Positions 28,138 through 37,858 of a DNA stretch of 64,000 nt are shown here, piece by piece. Position 1 is the first letter of the stretch. Each line of letters begins with the position of its first letter. The translations under genes and the position numbers were made by a program. The notes beneath the pieces are model-generated. The model saw nothing but the letters and a program-made list of their open reading frames with translations. It was not told where the DNA came from and made no database searches. Source of the stretch: Methylobacter sp. (GTDB taxonomy: Bacteria; Pseudomonadota; Gammaproteobacteria; Methylococcales; Methylomonadaceae); contig JAGXGY010000053.1 in NCBI GenBank assembly GCA_024636505.1, positions 1 to 64,000 on the forward strand, given 5' to 3'.

Positions 28138-29655
28138 ATGGATGTGGATTTTCATTATTATGCAACTTTTGCAGCGGCAAAATTCGCAGGTTGGAATAAG
28201 CAAGAAGCAGAAACAATAGCTTACTCAGCCCAATTTGTTGATGAATTTAATATGAGCTATGGAAGCTCAAGTAATCCTTGGTGCTTTACAACATCGCAAT
28301 TACCTTCACCAAAGCTAGGCGCTTTCCGTGTTGACCAGATAAACCATCAAACGGGTAGCATTAAGATAAGACCGAGAAGAACCGTTCAAAGTACGGCAGA
28401 ATGTATGAAAAGCCTCCATATACGGAAGGATATATGGATACCCTTTCATTTTCTTCCGGGTAATTATGGCAAAAAAAATGAGAGAGATCCCCGGCATATT
28501 AAGCGTGAAGGTTGCTCTAACAAGAATTTTGACTTGCTATGCAGACCCTTAAGTCCACTCGCTATAGCAATGATTAATGATTTATTGGATTTCAATAAAA
28601 ATCATGACGGAATTAACCACGATTATTTACTGCAGCTCGTAGGGTTGCGTATGCATGTTTTTGCCGATACCTGGGCGCATCAAGACTTTGTTGGGGATGG
28701 AGTTAAAGCGATAAATGACTGTCTGGGCTATTACAACTTTATTGAAAAGGGAGAATGTTTAGAGCAGTTGAATTGGGATATTCCAATTATGAAAGATGAC
28801 AATAACATAGGCTACGCGCCGAACGTACAACTACCAAGAGCTTATCTAGGCCATGGCAGGCTTGGGCATTTCCCGGATTACAGTTGGTGCCGATACTACT
28901 ATTCACCAGCCTGGATGCAAGCAGGCGGCAGTATTAATCCAAACAGTAGTGCCAATAACGTAAAAATGCTGGTACGCGATAACCCCGTCGTATTTCAAAC
29001 AGCTTTTTTTGAACTGGTCAAAGTTTTATATGCGTTAAAAAACAAAATATCGACATACCCTAATCGAATAACGCTTTCGTTGATATTTGGAACCAATAAA
29101 GTAGATGAAATCACCAATGCAGTCAGGGAAGCGATTGCCTTGGATAGATCCGAAGATCTCTATAGTGATACGCTTGTTTTTCAGAAAACGGTGGATAAGT
29201 GGAAGGAGCTGATAAAAAACCATTGTGGCGGCAACGACATTACATTCGATAATCAAAAATGGAAAACTGAGGCGGCATCTGCACTAACTAATGCCAACAG
29301 GACATCCGGGGAATACCAATGGAACCACGATAAATTTATCAACACTAATCTCTACAAATTTAACCTTGCTGCTGAACATCACTTTGCTTTTGTTAAAACA
29401 AAGTTAAGAGCCGATCTTAACTATGAGTTGGATGATATTGCAACCTTTGATAAAGCAAAAGTAGGTCTGGCTACTGAAGTGGTTTGGCAACCGGATAGTT
29501 CGGTTTCAAAATGTCCGATTTGTAACAAGTCATTTGGTGTTATTAATCGTAAGCACCATTGCAGAACCTGTGGACGAGTAGTTTGCTCAAGCTGTGCGCC
29601 TGAAAAAAGATTACGGGGAGATCGAATATGCAAAGACTGCGAAAGCTCACAGTAA
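28138..29655 (+). CDS. DUF6765-like putative T6SS effector with C-terminal FYVE zinc finger
   Basis: 505 residues. The N-terminal region (MDVDFHYYATFAAAKFAGW, SAQFVDEF) and residues 100-190 match the DUF6765 type: a MHVFADTWAHQDF segment supplies H173-x3-D177-x3-H181, a metal-site pattern reminiscent of zinc-dependent phospholipase C folds. The last 60 residues are a textbook FYVE finger: W450-x2-D453, C459-x2-C462, RKHHCR at 471-476, C478, C483-x2-C486 and RIC with C498-x2-C501; all eight cysteines are present. In eukaryotes this domain binds phosphatidylinositol 3-phosphate on endosomes. The gene is clearly more AT-rich than its upstream neighbour, which suggests transfer. An AGGATATGTT ribosome site lies upstream. 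Effector status is inferred from location behind the PAAR-like tip. Confidence 0.85.
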   Translation: MDVDFHYYATFAAAKFAGWNKQEAETIAYSAQFVDEFNMSYGSSSNPWCFTTSQLPSPKLGAFRVDQINHQTGSIKIRPRRTVQSTAECMKSLHIRKDIWIPFHFLPGNYGKKNERDPRHIKREGCSNKNFDLLCRPLSPLAIAMINDLLDFNKNHDGINHDYLLQLVGLRMHVFADTWAHQDFVGDGVKAINDCLGYYNFIEKGECLEQLNWDIPIMKDDNNIGYAPNVQLPRAYLGHGRLGHFPDYSWCRYYYSPAWMQAGGSINPNSSANNVKMLVRDNPVVFQTAFFELVKVLYALKNKISTYPNRITLSLIFGTNKVDEITNAVREAIALDRSEDLYSDTLVFQKTVDKWKELIKNHCGGNDITFDNQKWKTEAASALTNANRTSGEYQWNHDKFINTNLYKFNLAAEHHFAFVKTKLRADLNYELDDIATFDKAKVGLATEVVWQPDSSVSKCPICNKSFGVINRKHHCRTCGRVVCSSCAPEKRLRGDRICKDCESSQ

Positions 29656-29750
29656 TTCCATTTTTCTTTTGAAGACAGACTATTCAATCATAAAAAATGT
29701 TCCAGGATCATGATATTAATCAAATCATTAATTCTTTACGGGAGAGACAA

Positions 29751-29894
29751 ATGGGCTGGCCATTTATTGTGGGACATATGCCGTTCGTGGCAAGCATACC
29801 AAACGAAAGCGACCTGACAACCGGTAGATGCTCAATCGCTAATTGTATTGACTTGTCAGGATGTCCTGACGTTCGCTTTCAACGGCATCATTAA
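29751..29894 (+). CDS. Small ORF of unknown function before clpV
   Basis: A possible 47-residue product (MGWPFIVGHMPFVASIP at the start) with a convincing GGGAGAG ribosome site five bases ahead; the frame is open from 29697. Its 3' half coincides with an inverted-repeat structure, and it ends 20 bp before clpV. I cannot recognise the product. It could be a remnant, a leader peptide, or chance; a small immunity protein is not supported. Confidence 0.3.
   Translation: MGWPFIVGHMPFVASIPNESDLTTGRCSIANCIDLSGCPDVRFQRHH
29805..29880. repeat. Nested inverted repeats ahead of clpV
   Basis: GAAAGCGA (29805-29812) pairs with TCGCTTTC (29873-29880), and CCTGACA (29813-29819) can pair with TGTCAGG (29854-29860). 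Inside, GTCAGGATGTCCTGAC (29855-29870) is a perfect palindrome apart from its two central bases, so two alternative hairpins compete. It is not followed by a T-run. It may regulate clpV expression or be a repeat remnant. Confidence 0.55.
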
Positions 29895-29914
29895 CAAAAG
29901 AACCATAAAAAACC

Positions 29915-32527
29915 ATGATCATCGAAAAATTTAATCTGAAAGCGCAAAAAATCATTGAAAGCGCCTGCCGTCTGGCGGTTGAACAAGACCATGGTTTGGT
30001 CACGCCCTGGCATCTTTTGCATCGCCTTGTCGAGTCCACAGACAGTATAGGACGGCAACACCTGGAACAGGCCAATATCGATTTGGCAAGATTGGCCGAT
30101 ACCGTGACTGCGCAACTGATCGTCCAGCCGAAGGCGTTGAAAAATGCCCAGCAAACGCCGATCAACCGCGAACTGGAACGGCTATTCATTTACGCCGAAC
30201 AAATAGCCGGCCGCATGGGCGATAAATACATGGGCATCAACCATTTGCTGCTAGCCTTGTGGGAGCTTGAGGAATTGGTTGCGGCGTTGACCGAAGCGGG
30301 CGGAAGCAAGCAGGCGTTTATCAGCATGCAAGACCAGCTGCCGACAAGCGGCTACCAAAGTCAAGACAGTTCCGGCGAGTTCGAATATCTGAACAAGTAT
30401 GCCCGCGATTTGACCGAACTGGCCCGGCAAGGCCTGCTGGACCCGGTGATCGGTCGCACCGACGAAATCAACCTGGCGATTCAAGTGTTGTGTCGGCGGC
30501 TTAAAAACAATCCGATTATTGTCGGTGAGCCGGGCGTAGGCAAAACGTCTATTGTCGAAGGTCTAGCGCAGCGCATTATTGCCGGCGACGTACCGAAAGA
30601 TTTAATAGGTTGCTCGGTGTTGGCTATCGATATGGGCTTGCTGGTTGCCGGCGCCAAATACCGTGGCGAGTTCGAGGAGCGTTTCAAACGGCTGTTGCAG
30701 GAAATTGCCGATGCCGGCAATGTGATCACCTTCATCGACGAGATTCATAATCTGGTCGGCGCCGGCAAGGCCGAAGGCTCCATGGATGCCGCCAATCTGC
30801 TCAAGCCTGCCCTGGCGCGAGGCGAAATCCGCTGTATCGGCGCGACTACCAACGAAGAACACCGCAAACATTTCGAGAAAGACTCGGCGCTGGTCCGGCG
30901 TTTCCAGGTAGTCAAGATGGAAGAACCGGATGACGAAACCGCGTTGATGATCCTGCGCGGCATCAAGGAAAAGTACGAAATGCATCACGGCATCCGCATT
31001 ACCGAAGCGGGCTTGCTGGCGGCGGTTCGCTATTCCAGGCGCTATATTGCCGATCGCTTCCTGCCGGACAAAGCCATCGACCTGATCGACCAGACTGCCG
31101 CGATGGTGCGTATCGGTCTTTCCGCCAAGCCTGCTGAATTGGAGGCGCTGGATCGCCGCCTGGTGGCGCTGGAAATCGAATGGTCTTCGCTGGCCAATGA
31201 ACTGGCTGAAACCCGCAAACAACTACTGCACGCCGAACTGGTTGAGTTGCGCGAGAACAGCGCGCAACTGACTGAACGTTGGGAACGTGAAAAACGGGCG
31301 ATGACCGAAGTGCAAGATGCCCGTAAATTGCTGGAAGAATCACGCCGGGAAATGGAGCAGAAAATTCGCGAGGAGGATTTTGTGCGTGTTGCCGAATTGC
31401 AGCATAAGGTGATTCCGCAAGCGGAAAAGACCCTGGCCGAATATGCCGACATCGACACCGTCGGCATTGAACTGCAGAAAAACTTTATTGACGAGCAGGA
31501 TATTGCCGCCACAGTCGCCCGCTTGACCGGCATTCCGATAGCGAGGATGCTCGATTCCGAGCAACAGCGCCTGTTAAACCTGGAAAGCCATTTGCGGGAA
31601 CGGGTGGTAGGCCAGGAAGACGCGGTTGCCGCCGTGTCCAAGGCTATTCGTCGCGCCCGCGCCAACATCCAGGATGCCAACCGTCCGCTTGGTTCTTTTT
31701 TGATGCTCGGCCCTACCGGTGTCGGCAAAACCGAACTGGCCAAGACTCTGGCGCAATTTTTGTTCAACGACGATTCGGCGATGGTGCGCATCGACATGAG
31801 CGAATTTATGGAAAAACATTCGGCCGCCCGCCTGACCGGGGCGCCTCCGGGCTATGTCGGCTATGAGGAAGGCGGACTGTTGACCAACCAGGTGCGCAGC
31901 AAACCGTACAGCGTGATTCTGTTCGATGAAGTGGAAAAAGCCCACCCTGACGTGTTCAACCTGTTTTTGCAAGTGTTGGACGAAGGCCGCCTGACTGACA
32001 GTCAGGGTCAACGGGTCAATTTTACCAATACTCTGATTCTGATGACTTCCAACCTGGGTTCTGAGCTGATTGATCCGGTAGAAACCGAAGAGCAACAGCA
32101 ACAGATGCAGGCGCTGATCATGGATCGGGTACGCGGTCATTTTCGTCCCGAATTTCTCAACCGTCTCGACGACATTTTGATTTTCCGTCAACTGACCCAG
32201 GAAACCATGCGACCGATCGCCGACATCCAGCTGCGGCGCTTGGCTCAGTGTCTGCAAGAGCGCGATATTCGGCTCGATATCAGCGATGAAGCCAGTAATA
32301 GTTTGGCGCAATGGGGTTTTAATCCCTTGTATGGCGCACGTCCGCTAAAGCGCGTCATTCAAACCCGGCTTCAAGATCCGCTGGCCGAACTTTTGCTGTC
32401 CGGAGAGTTACGCGATGGGCAGCAAATTGCTGTCAGCGTGACTGATGGAGAGCTGATATTTACCGGCGTTGATGGAAAAATTAACCTCGATGCTGTCGGT
32501 ACTACCGTGATCGAAAAGGAGGACTAA
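29915..32527 (+). CDS. clpV: ClpV (TssH), AAA+ ATPase that recycles the T6SS sheath
   Basis: 870 residues. The Clp-N double repeat is at the start ([20 protein letters not shown]). The first AAA+ module has Walker A GEPGVGKT near residue 203. The coiled-coil middle domain is at about 400-520, and the second AAA+ module has GPTGVGKT near residue 600 with sensor MTSNLGSE. ClpV unfolds TssC in contracted sheaths. The tight link to T6SS genes and the N-terminal sequence separate it from the disaggregase ClpB. Stop and next start (tssM) abut. Confidence 0.96.
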   Translation: MIIEKFNLKAQKIIESACRLAVEQDHGLVTPWHLLHRLVESTDSIGRQHLEQANIDLARLADTVTAQLIVQPKALKNAQQTPINRELERLFIYAEQIAGRMGDKYMGINHLLLALWELEELVAALTEAGGSKQAFISMQDQLPTSGYQSQDSSGEFEYLNKYARDLTELARQGLLDPVIGRTDEINLAIQVLCRRLKNNPIIVGEPGVGKTSIVEGLAQRIIAGDVPKDLIGCSVLAIDMGLLVAGAKYRGEFEERFKRLLQEIADAGNVITFIDEIHNLVGAGKAEGSMDAANLLKPALARGEIRCIGATTNEEHRKHFEKDSALVRRFQVVKMEEPDDETALMILRGIKEKYEMHHGIRITEAGLLAAVRYSRRYIADRFLPDKAIDLIDQTAAMVRIGLSAKPAELEALDRRLVALEIEWSSLANELAETRKQLLHAELVELRENSAQLTERWEREKRAMTEVQDARKLLEESRREMEQKIREEDFVRVAELQHKVIPQAEKTLAEYADIDTVGIELQKNFIDEQDIAATVARLTGIPIARMLDSEQQRLLNLESHLRERVVGQEDAVAAVSKAIRRARANIQDANRPLGSFLMLGPTGVGKTELAKTLAQFLFNDDSAMVRIDMSEFMEKHSAARLTGAPPGYVGYEEGGLLTNQVRSKPYSVILFDEVEKAHPDVFNLFLQVLDEGRLTDSQGQRVNFTNTLILMTSNLGSELIDPVETEEQQQQMQALIMDRVRGHFRPEFLNRLDDILIFRQLTQETMRPIADIQLRRLAQCLQERDIRLDISDEASNSLAQWGFNPLYGARPLKRVIQTRLQDPLAELLLSGELRDGQQIAVSVTDGELIFTGVDGKINLDAVGTTVIEKED

Positions 32528-35500
32528 ATGGATTCAGGCTCTTCATTGAACACACTGGACGCGCTGACCTCGGTATTGAGCTGGCTTGATTGGCTAGGCT
32601 TGGCGGCAGTACTGGCATTAGCGTGCATCTTGGGATTCCTGATTTGGCGGCGCAAACAGGCTAAAAGCAACTTGGACATTCCGGAACTCATTGTTCCAAC
32701 CAAGCTGCTATTGCCGTCCGGCTGTCTGTTAACGGTGTGGCGCAACTTTGTCGAGACCATTCCCAGACAACTGCGTCCCAATGCCTTACGTATGCCGCTC
32801 TCCCTGGTTATTGGCGAAGCGGGTTGCGGCAAGAGCGGCATTATCGACCGCTATGCCGACTGGCAAGGACAAAATTTCCGTTTTCATCCCAGCGCTACCG
32901 CCGACCCCTTGCTGCAAATTTATCTGGGTGCCAAATCGCTGGTGCTGGAAATAGGCCCCTCACTGCTCTATGACAGCAGTCCTGCCGTTTATACAGCGAT
33001 ACAGAAACTGTGGGGGCATTTACCCCCAAGCCCTCAGGCTGTTATGGTCATTGATGCGACCACCTTGCTGACCCCAAAAACAGAACAGCTGCGCCAGTCA
33101 GGTCAGGCCTTATTCGGCAAGCTGAAAGTATTCGGGGAACTGGAGCGCGAACCCTTGCCGCTGATTGTCGCGCTAAGCCACATGGAAAGCGTCCCTGGAT
33201 TTGTCGAGTTTTGTGTATTTTTGCAGGAAGCGGGTATCCCTTTGCAGGTGGATTTTCCGGAAGGCGACGGTATTAACCGGCTGGAGTCCTGCCTGGATGG
33301 CTATCAGCAGCATCTGCGCCGGGCACTGATGACCTGCCCGGCACAAGACTATCTTAAAATAGTCACCTTTCTTAACGAAGCGCCGGGGTTATTCAGAGTC
33401 TTAGTCGATTTTCTGCGTGTGGCCGGCCTGGAACAAAATATAGGTTCCCCGCCGATCGTCCGGCTTTGTCTGTTATCGGAACACGCTCATAGCTTTGGTT
33501 GCCACCCTTTCTCACTGCCGCCCGGCATCGTGGAGAAACCGCGATTTACCCTGAATAAACACGCCAAAACCGCGCTCGGCCTATTATTAGCGGGATCGGT
33601 CTATTTAATTGGCAGTTATTACTATCAACAGAATATGGTCGCCCAAGTCTATGAAAACATTCAAACCGTCTCCACAATTCCGGTTCAACACTACGCGGAA
33701 AAAGTCAGCCCGCTGTTTCTCGATTTCAGTGCAGACTTGAATAAAGACCCGTTGTTGACTTTTATGCCCAATTTTTTCGAGCCGATTGTAGAGCGTAATA
33801 ATTATTTATTAATTGCCGAAATACGTAAACATTATTTACTGCCCTTATTAAAACTGATTCAGCTGGGACCGGATGCCAATTTCAAAACCACCCAATTTAT
33901 CGGTTTATTGTATGCAACACCGACTAACGAAATGGGTAAGCTTATAGCGAACAATGCGGAAACAAATTCAGTCGACATCGCTAATATCGCCAAATACGCC
34001 AAGCTCATTAGCGACTATCGACAATACAATACACGAACCGAAGAGTTAGATTTCATCCTCAATGAAATTACTTATGCCAAGCCTCAAGCCTACATTGAAG
34101 ACGATACCCGATGGATAGCGCTGTTTCACGGCTTTCAGCAGATGTTGAATAAGCCGTTTGTGCAGGAAACTGAATTTAAATCGCTGCAACAGCAGTTAGC
34201 GCCGTTTCTTCGTATTATTAACCGGCTTGATCATTATAGTGACGAGGAAGATATTAGACAGTGGCTGGCCGAGAACACCAGCCTACGCCTGATGGAGCAG
34301 CGCAACCAGTCGCAATTACGCCAAACAGACATCGCTCAGCTATTAACCTTAGTCAGCAACCTCAAACTTGACCATGCTGATAACTGCAAGGTCACGCTAT
34401 CTCTGAATGAGTGTCTGGGACTGGTGCAAGCTGTGGCCAACGCTAAAGTAGATATCGCCTCTTCTGACATGACTTTTAGTCTGGGCGGCGAGCAATTCTC
34501 GTTCAATCCGGCGCAATGGAACGAGTTGATTAAACGCAGCCGCATCAGCATGATGCTACGCGACGTCATTAACAACCACAGAAATTACGACGGCTGGCTT
34601 TTTTTCGGCTCGCCTTCGACTTATGCCAATGTGGAAATGAATGCCACCAATAATGGCGGAATGCTGTTCGCCGGTAAAGCCAGCATTGATGGACGCGTGA
34701 CCGCCGATGCTTTCGAGCAAGACGTCAAGCCTGCAATCATCGCATTGTCTGAAATCGTGGACAAACTGCCCATCGATCGAAAAGAGAAAAAGAATTTCAG
34801 CGATTTTGTGCTAAAAAGCCTGGATACTTACTCCGATCGCTATGTGAAGGCCTATTTGCATTATTTTCAGCAATTCCAGGTACGCATTGATTCCGCTTGG
34901 GCGCTAAATTATGTGCTCAGCGATTTGCAACAACCCACGTCTTCGTTGCTGGAGACTCTGGTGCAGATAAAAAACAACACCGCGCTGGATTTTCCTGTCT
35001 CGCCCTACTTTCAGTCGTTTGCACGAAAATTGACTGCATTTCGTTTTATCCAGCGTTTGATGGAAGAACAAAACGGCGTTTATCCGGAATTTCAAAAGTA
35101 CCAGTTCCTGATGGCGCAAATGCAATATGACATCAGTACAGATGAGCCTTATATGCCGAAAAAAGACGATGCCGCCGGCGCTCTGAAAGGGGCGTTGACG
35201 CCGATCGGGCGGGTGGCGTGGTCGATGCTGCTCAACGAGGATAGCTCATACGCAACCTTGGTCAAAAACTGGCTGCAAAATGTCGGCATCCTCAATGACT
35301 GGCAACAGCCGTTCCTGGCGCCGGTACACAAGGTGCAAAAATTCGGCACCCATGAAATCAATCAGCATGTCGCCGCTATTTGGTCCGATATCTGGAGTTC
35401 CAATGTCATGCCGCTATTGGTCAAATTTCCCTTTATGTCCAATGCCGGACGCGATCAGGAATTGGCGCTGGATGATTTAAGCGCGACTTTCCATCCGATA

Positions 35501-36094
35501 CAGGGCATTTTCTGGATCACTTTTCAGCAATACCTATCGCCGCTGTCGACTTTTAGCAATGGAGTATGGATCAAACATCAGGAGTTATCCGATAGCGTCA
35601 TGTTGCCTGCAAATTATTTGAAGCGGATTAATGCCGCGCAACAACTTACGGCCAGCTTATGGGACGATCTCGGCAATCCTAAGCCGCTGGAATTATCAGT
35701 CAGGCCTGGATTATTGCCAACCTACAAAAACAAGAAAATACTTTATACGCCATTGGTATCCTTAACTTATTTGCGGCAAGGCGAAAATTCGGCGCTGGGT
35801 TTCAACCAACAGAAAACCTGGCAGACATTGGCAATGAAATGGTGGACGCCGCAACTGGCAGAGGTAGGCATGGAATTTCGCAAAGATGCGGCCCCGACCC
35901 GGGTTTACAGCGACATTACGGTTACCGATTCGCAGTGGAATTTTTTCCGGCTGCTGCAACAAGGCGAATTAGTCGGAGCTCAGCGTTATCGGTGGCTGCT
36001 TGCCCACCCCAATTTTCCGCAACAACCGTTAAATATTGAATTCTCATTCCAAGCCAATCCGTTGGCCGTATTTGCCAATCTTGCCGGGAGTTAA
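32528..36094 (+). CDS. tssM: TssM (IcmF/VasK), T6SS inner-membrane anchor
   Basis: 1188 residues. N-terminal membrane segment at about 23-40 (LGLAAVLALACILGFLIW); a cytoplasmic NTPase domain with Walker A GEAGCGKS at residues 96-103; a further membrane segment near 348-368 (ALGLLLAGSVYLIGSYYY); then the long periplasmic domain ending in the beta-rich C-terminus (FSFQANPLAVFANLAGS). TssM spans the envelope and joins TssL to TssJ. The gene is directly fused to clpV in the transcript and tssJ follows after 3 bp. Confidence 0.95.
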   Translation: MDSGSSLNTLDALTSVLSWLDWLGLAAVLALACILGFLIWRRKQAKSNLDIPELIVPTKLLLPSGCLLTVWRNFVETIPRQLRPNALRMPLSLVIGEAGCGKSGIIDRYADWQGQNFRFHPSATADPLLQIYLGAKSLVLEIGPSLLYDSSPAVYTAIQKLWGHLPPSPQAVMVIDATTLLTPKTEQLRQSGQALFGKLKVFGELEREPLPLIVALSHMESVPGFVEFCVFLQEAGIPLQVDFPEGDGINRLESCLDGYQQHLRRALMTCPAQDYLKIVTFLNEAPGLFRVLVDFLRVAGLEQNIGSPPIVRLCLLSEHAHSFGCHPFSLPPGIVEKPRFTLNKHAKTALGLLLAGSVYLIGSYYYQQNMVAQVYENIQTVSTIPVQHYAEKVSPLFLDFSADLNKDPLLTFMPNFFEPIVERNNYLLIAEIRKHYLLPLLKLIQLGPDANFKTTQFIGLLYATPTNEMGKLIANNAETNSVDIANIAKYAKLISDYRQYNTRTEELDFILNEITYAKPQAYIEDDTRWIALFHGFQQMLNKPFVQETEFKSLQQQLAPFLRIINRLDHYSDEEDIRQWLAENTSLRLMEQRNQSQLRQTDIAQLLTLVSNLKLDHADNCKVTLSLNECLGLVQAVANAKVDIASSDMTFSLGGEQFSFNPAQWNELIKRSRISMMLRDVINNHRNYDGWLFFGSPSTYANVEMNATNNGGMLFAGKASIDGRVTADAFEQDVKPAIIALSEIVDKLPIDRKEKKNFSDFVLKSLDTYSDRYVKAYLHYFQQFQVRIDSAWALNYVLSDLQQPTSSLLETLVQIKNNTALDFPVSPYFQSFARKLTAFRFIQRLMEEQNGVYPEFQKYQFLMAQMQYDISTDEPYMPKKDDAAGALKGALTPIGRVAWSMLLNEDSSYATLVKNWLQNVGILNDWQQPFLAPVHKVQKFGTHEINQHVAAIWSDIWSSNVMPLLVKFPFMSNAGRDQELALDDLSATFHPIQGIFWITFQQYLSPLSTFSNGVWIKHQELSDSVMLPANYLKRINAAQQLTASLWDDLGNPKPLELSVRPGLLPTYKNKKILYTPLVSLTYLRQGENSALGFNQQKTWQTLAMKWWTPQLAEVGMEFRKDAAPTRVYSDITVTDSQWNFFRLLQQGELVGAQRYRWLLAHPNFPQQPLNIEFSFQANPLAVFANLAGS

Positions 36095-36097
36095 AGA

Positions 36098-36556
36098 ATG
36101 ATCTCAATCTCACCTTGGAAAACCATCCTGTCGCTGCTCATGTCTGTGTTATTGGCTGCCTGTTCCAGCGCCCCAAAGCCGCCGCCGATGTTAACTTTTG
36201 ATGTCAGGGCCAATATTCAAACCAACAATGGAGGCCTGTTTTATTTCGTCGTCCGTAGTGTCAACGAAAAGCAATTCATGCTTGACAGCTACCAGGACAT
36301 TGCCGACAAAGCGTTCTCCAGTCCGCCAGATCCCGGTGTGTTAGGGGTCTTTTCGATAGTTCCCGGCACCAAACAGGAATGTGCGGTGAGTCAACCGGCT
36401 CAGGGATCGGTAGCGTTGTACTTTTTATACACCCAGCCCGGTTCGCAATGGAAAAAATTGCTGTCCATGCCTTTTGATCTTAAATACAGGGTTAACCTGA
36501 AGGCAAATAGTCAAGTTGAGGTTCTAGAACATAAACCCTGGTATTCGTGGTTTTGA
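36098..36556 (+). CDS. tssJ: TssJ-like outer-membrane lipoprotein of the T6SS
   Basis: 152 residues with a signal peptide and lipobox LLAAC (Cys22). The mature part is a small beta sandwich (MLTFDVRANIQTNNGGLFYF; the C-terminus has KYRVNLKANSQVEVLEH). TssJ is the lipoprotein that binds the TssM periplasmic tip. Assignment rests on the lipobox, size and place as the last gene after tssM; primary sequence is not strongly conserved in this family. It completes a set of all thirteen core components. Confidence 0.85.
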   Translation: MISISPWKTILSLLMSVLLAACSSAPKPPPMLTFDVRANIQTNNGGLFYFVVRSVNEKQFMLDSYQDIADKAFSSPPDPGVLGVFSIVPGTKQECAVSQPAQGSVALYFLYTQPGSQWKKLLSMPFDLKYRVNLKANSQVEVLEHKPWYSWF

Positions 36557-36594
36557 AACCCGAGGTAACAGCGCCGCTAAATAAAGAATTTATT

Positions 36595-36755
36595 GATTAA
36601 TCTTCCTTGCTGGTTTTAGACCTCGGCCTTCAGGCCGAAAGGAGCGCCCGCAACGAGCGAAGCGAAGTGGCTTTCTTGGGCGCGGATTGGTAAGGGGGTG
36701 CAGACCTATTCACAATCATTGGCTTCATCCCGCAGGGATGTTTCCTTATTGCTCG
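36595..36755 (+). repeat. Left copy of a roughly 160 bp inverted repeat
   Basis: This stretch matches the reverse complement of 38286-38435 along almost its whole length. Shared blocks include ATCTTCCTTGCTGGTTTTA, GCCGAAAGGAGCG, AGCGAAGCGA, GGGCGCGGATTGG and TTGGCTTCAT, with small gaps between them. It contains a hairpin TCGGCCT-TC-AGGCCGA (36623-36638) that could end the tssJ transcript. The repeat lies between tssJ and the metallopeptidase gene. Confidence 0.85.
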
Positions 36756-36801
36756 AATCAGTAATGCCGATATTACCCAAACTTAATAAAAGGAAAAAGA
36801 A

Positions 36802-37725
36802 ATGACAATACGTTTTTATGGTGAAGCCGAAGCGGAGGATATATTCGGAGAAGAATTAAAGAACTGGATTTCTTTTGGATATAAAGGTTGTCATTCCAAA
36901 GTGGAATCTACTGTGGAAATCGAAAATCTCAAAGAGTGGGCGAAAGAATCGAAAACAGCAATGGATATCATGCGGTTCATCATCAATTCACCCACGGAAA
37001 TTGGTTTTGTAGGCATGAAAGGCGGGTTTCAATGCTTCGGTAGCGGCGAGGGAAAGTATGGAAGTGCGGTGGTATTCATTGATCTTGACGCAATTTTAAG
37101 TATAAGACCGCGAACCAGCGAAACCATGCATACACTGCCAACCAGTTTTATCAACCCGATGACAGTAAAAATGGACAACAAGATAGCAATACTGCATGAG
37201 TTCGGTCATGCAAAGCAATGGATTGAAAACCCGATACTGTTTATACCAACCGGAAAAGGTGCCGACCACCGAAGCAATCCAAGCGTATTTCGCGATGCAA
37301 TCAGAGCTAAAGCTAATAATTTAACAAGTACAAGTCCCGTTCCAACACCTAGAAGCGTCCAGTCTTTGAGTGAGTACAATGCTCAAAGTGTCGGTATAGA
37401 AAGGCCGACATGGTCCGTGTACATAGAATCGGACAACATGGCGCGCCATGAAAGGCCCATATGCAAAGAGCTTGGCCTCCCGTACAGAGATAACTACGGA
37501 GATATAAATGGAACCAGTCATGGCCAAATCAGCCCAACAAGTAAAATATATCAAGAGGCCATAATAAGCATTGAAAGGGAAAAGGCTGCTGAGGCTGAGA
37601 AAGAAAGGAGGCGACTCGAACTGGATAATAAGCGTATTCCATGCCCGCTATGCGACGCTAAGTTTAGATCGAATATGTTGCTTAATCGCCATATAACGGC
37701 GAGTCACCCCCTTATTCACCCTTGA
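36802..37725 (+). CDS. M91/NleD-like zinc metallopeptidase with C-terminal C2H2 zinc finger, putative effector
   Basis: 307 residues, no signal peptide. A zincin motif HEFGH (H132, E133, H136) is followed at 205-232 by YIESDNMARHERPICKEL and GLPYRDNYG, resembling the EN-x-R-x-ELGLP-R-x-Y region of the NleD/M91 effector peptidases; Glu209 or Glu217 could be the third ligand. A charged helix (256-276) leads to a classical C2H2 finger: C281-x2-C284-x12-H297-x4-H302 with F288 and L294 in the expected hydrophobic positions. NleD cleaves host MAP kinases, so a eukaryotic target is plausible but inferred. The gene is AT-rich, lies in an inverted-repeat cassette behind the T6SS genes, and has an AAAAGGAAA ribosome site. 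Confidence 0.78.
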   Translation: MTIRFYGEAEAEDIFGEELKNWISFGYKGCHSKVESTVEIENLKEWAKESKTAMDIMRFIINSPTEIGFVGMKGGFQCFGSGEGKYGSAVVFIDLDAILSIRPRTSETMHTLPTSFINPMTVKMDNKIAILHEFGHAKQWIENPILFIPTGKGADHRSNPSVFRDAIRAKANNLTSTSPVPTPRSVQSLSEYNAQSVGIERPTWSVYIESDNMARHERPICKELGLPYRDNYGDINGTSHGQISPTSKIYQEAIISIEREKAAEAEKERRRLELDNKRIPCPLCDAKFRSNMLLNRHITASHPLIHP

Positions 37726-37858
37726 TGACGGTACTTTCGCCTCAGCAATTCACTTTATTTCTTATGCGATTAAATATCGGGCCACGAAAAAAAAATTTTC
37801 CTGACAGGGATGTCAATAATTATCAGGATGAAGATATTATGCCGAGAGAACTTTAGCA

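Noticed and set aside
30602-32311. Long antisense frames within clpV and similarly within the giant kinase
   Set aside because: They are mirror frames of GC-rich codons in strongly conserved genes and carry no family signals.
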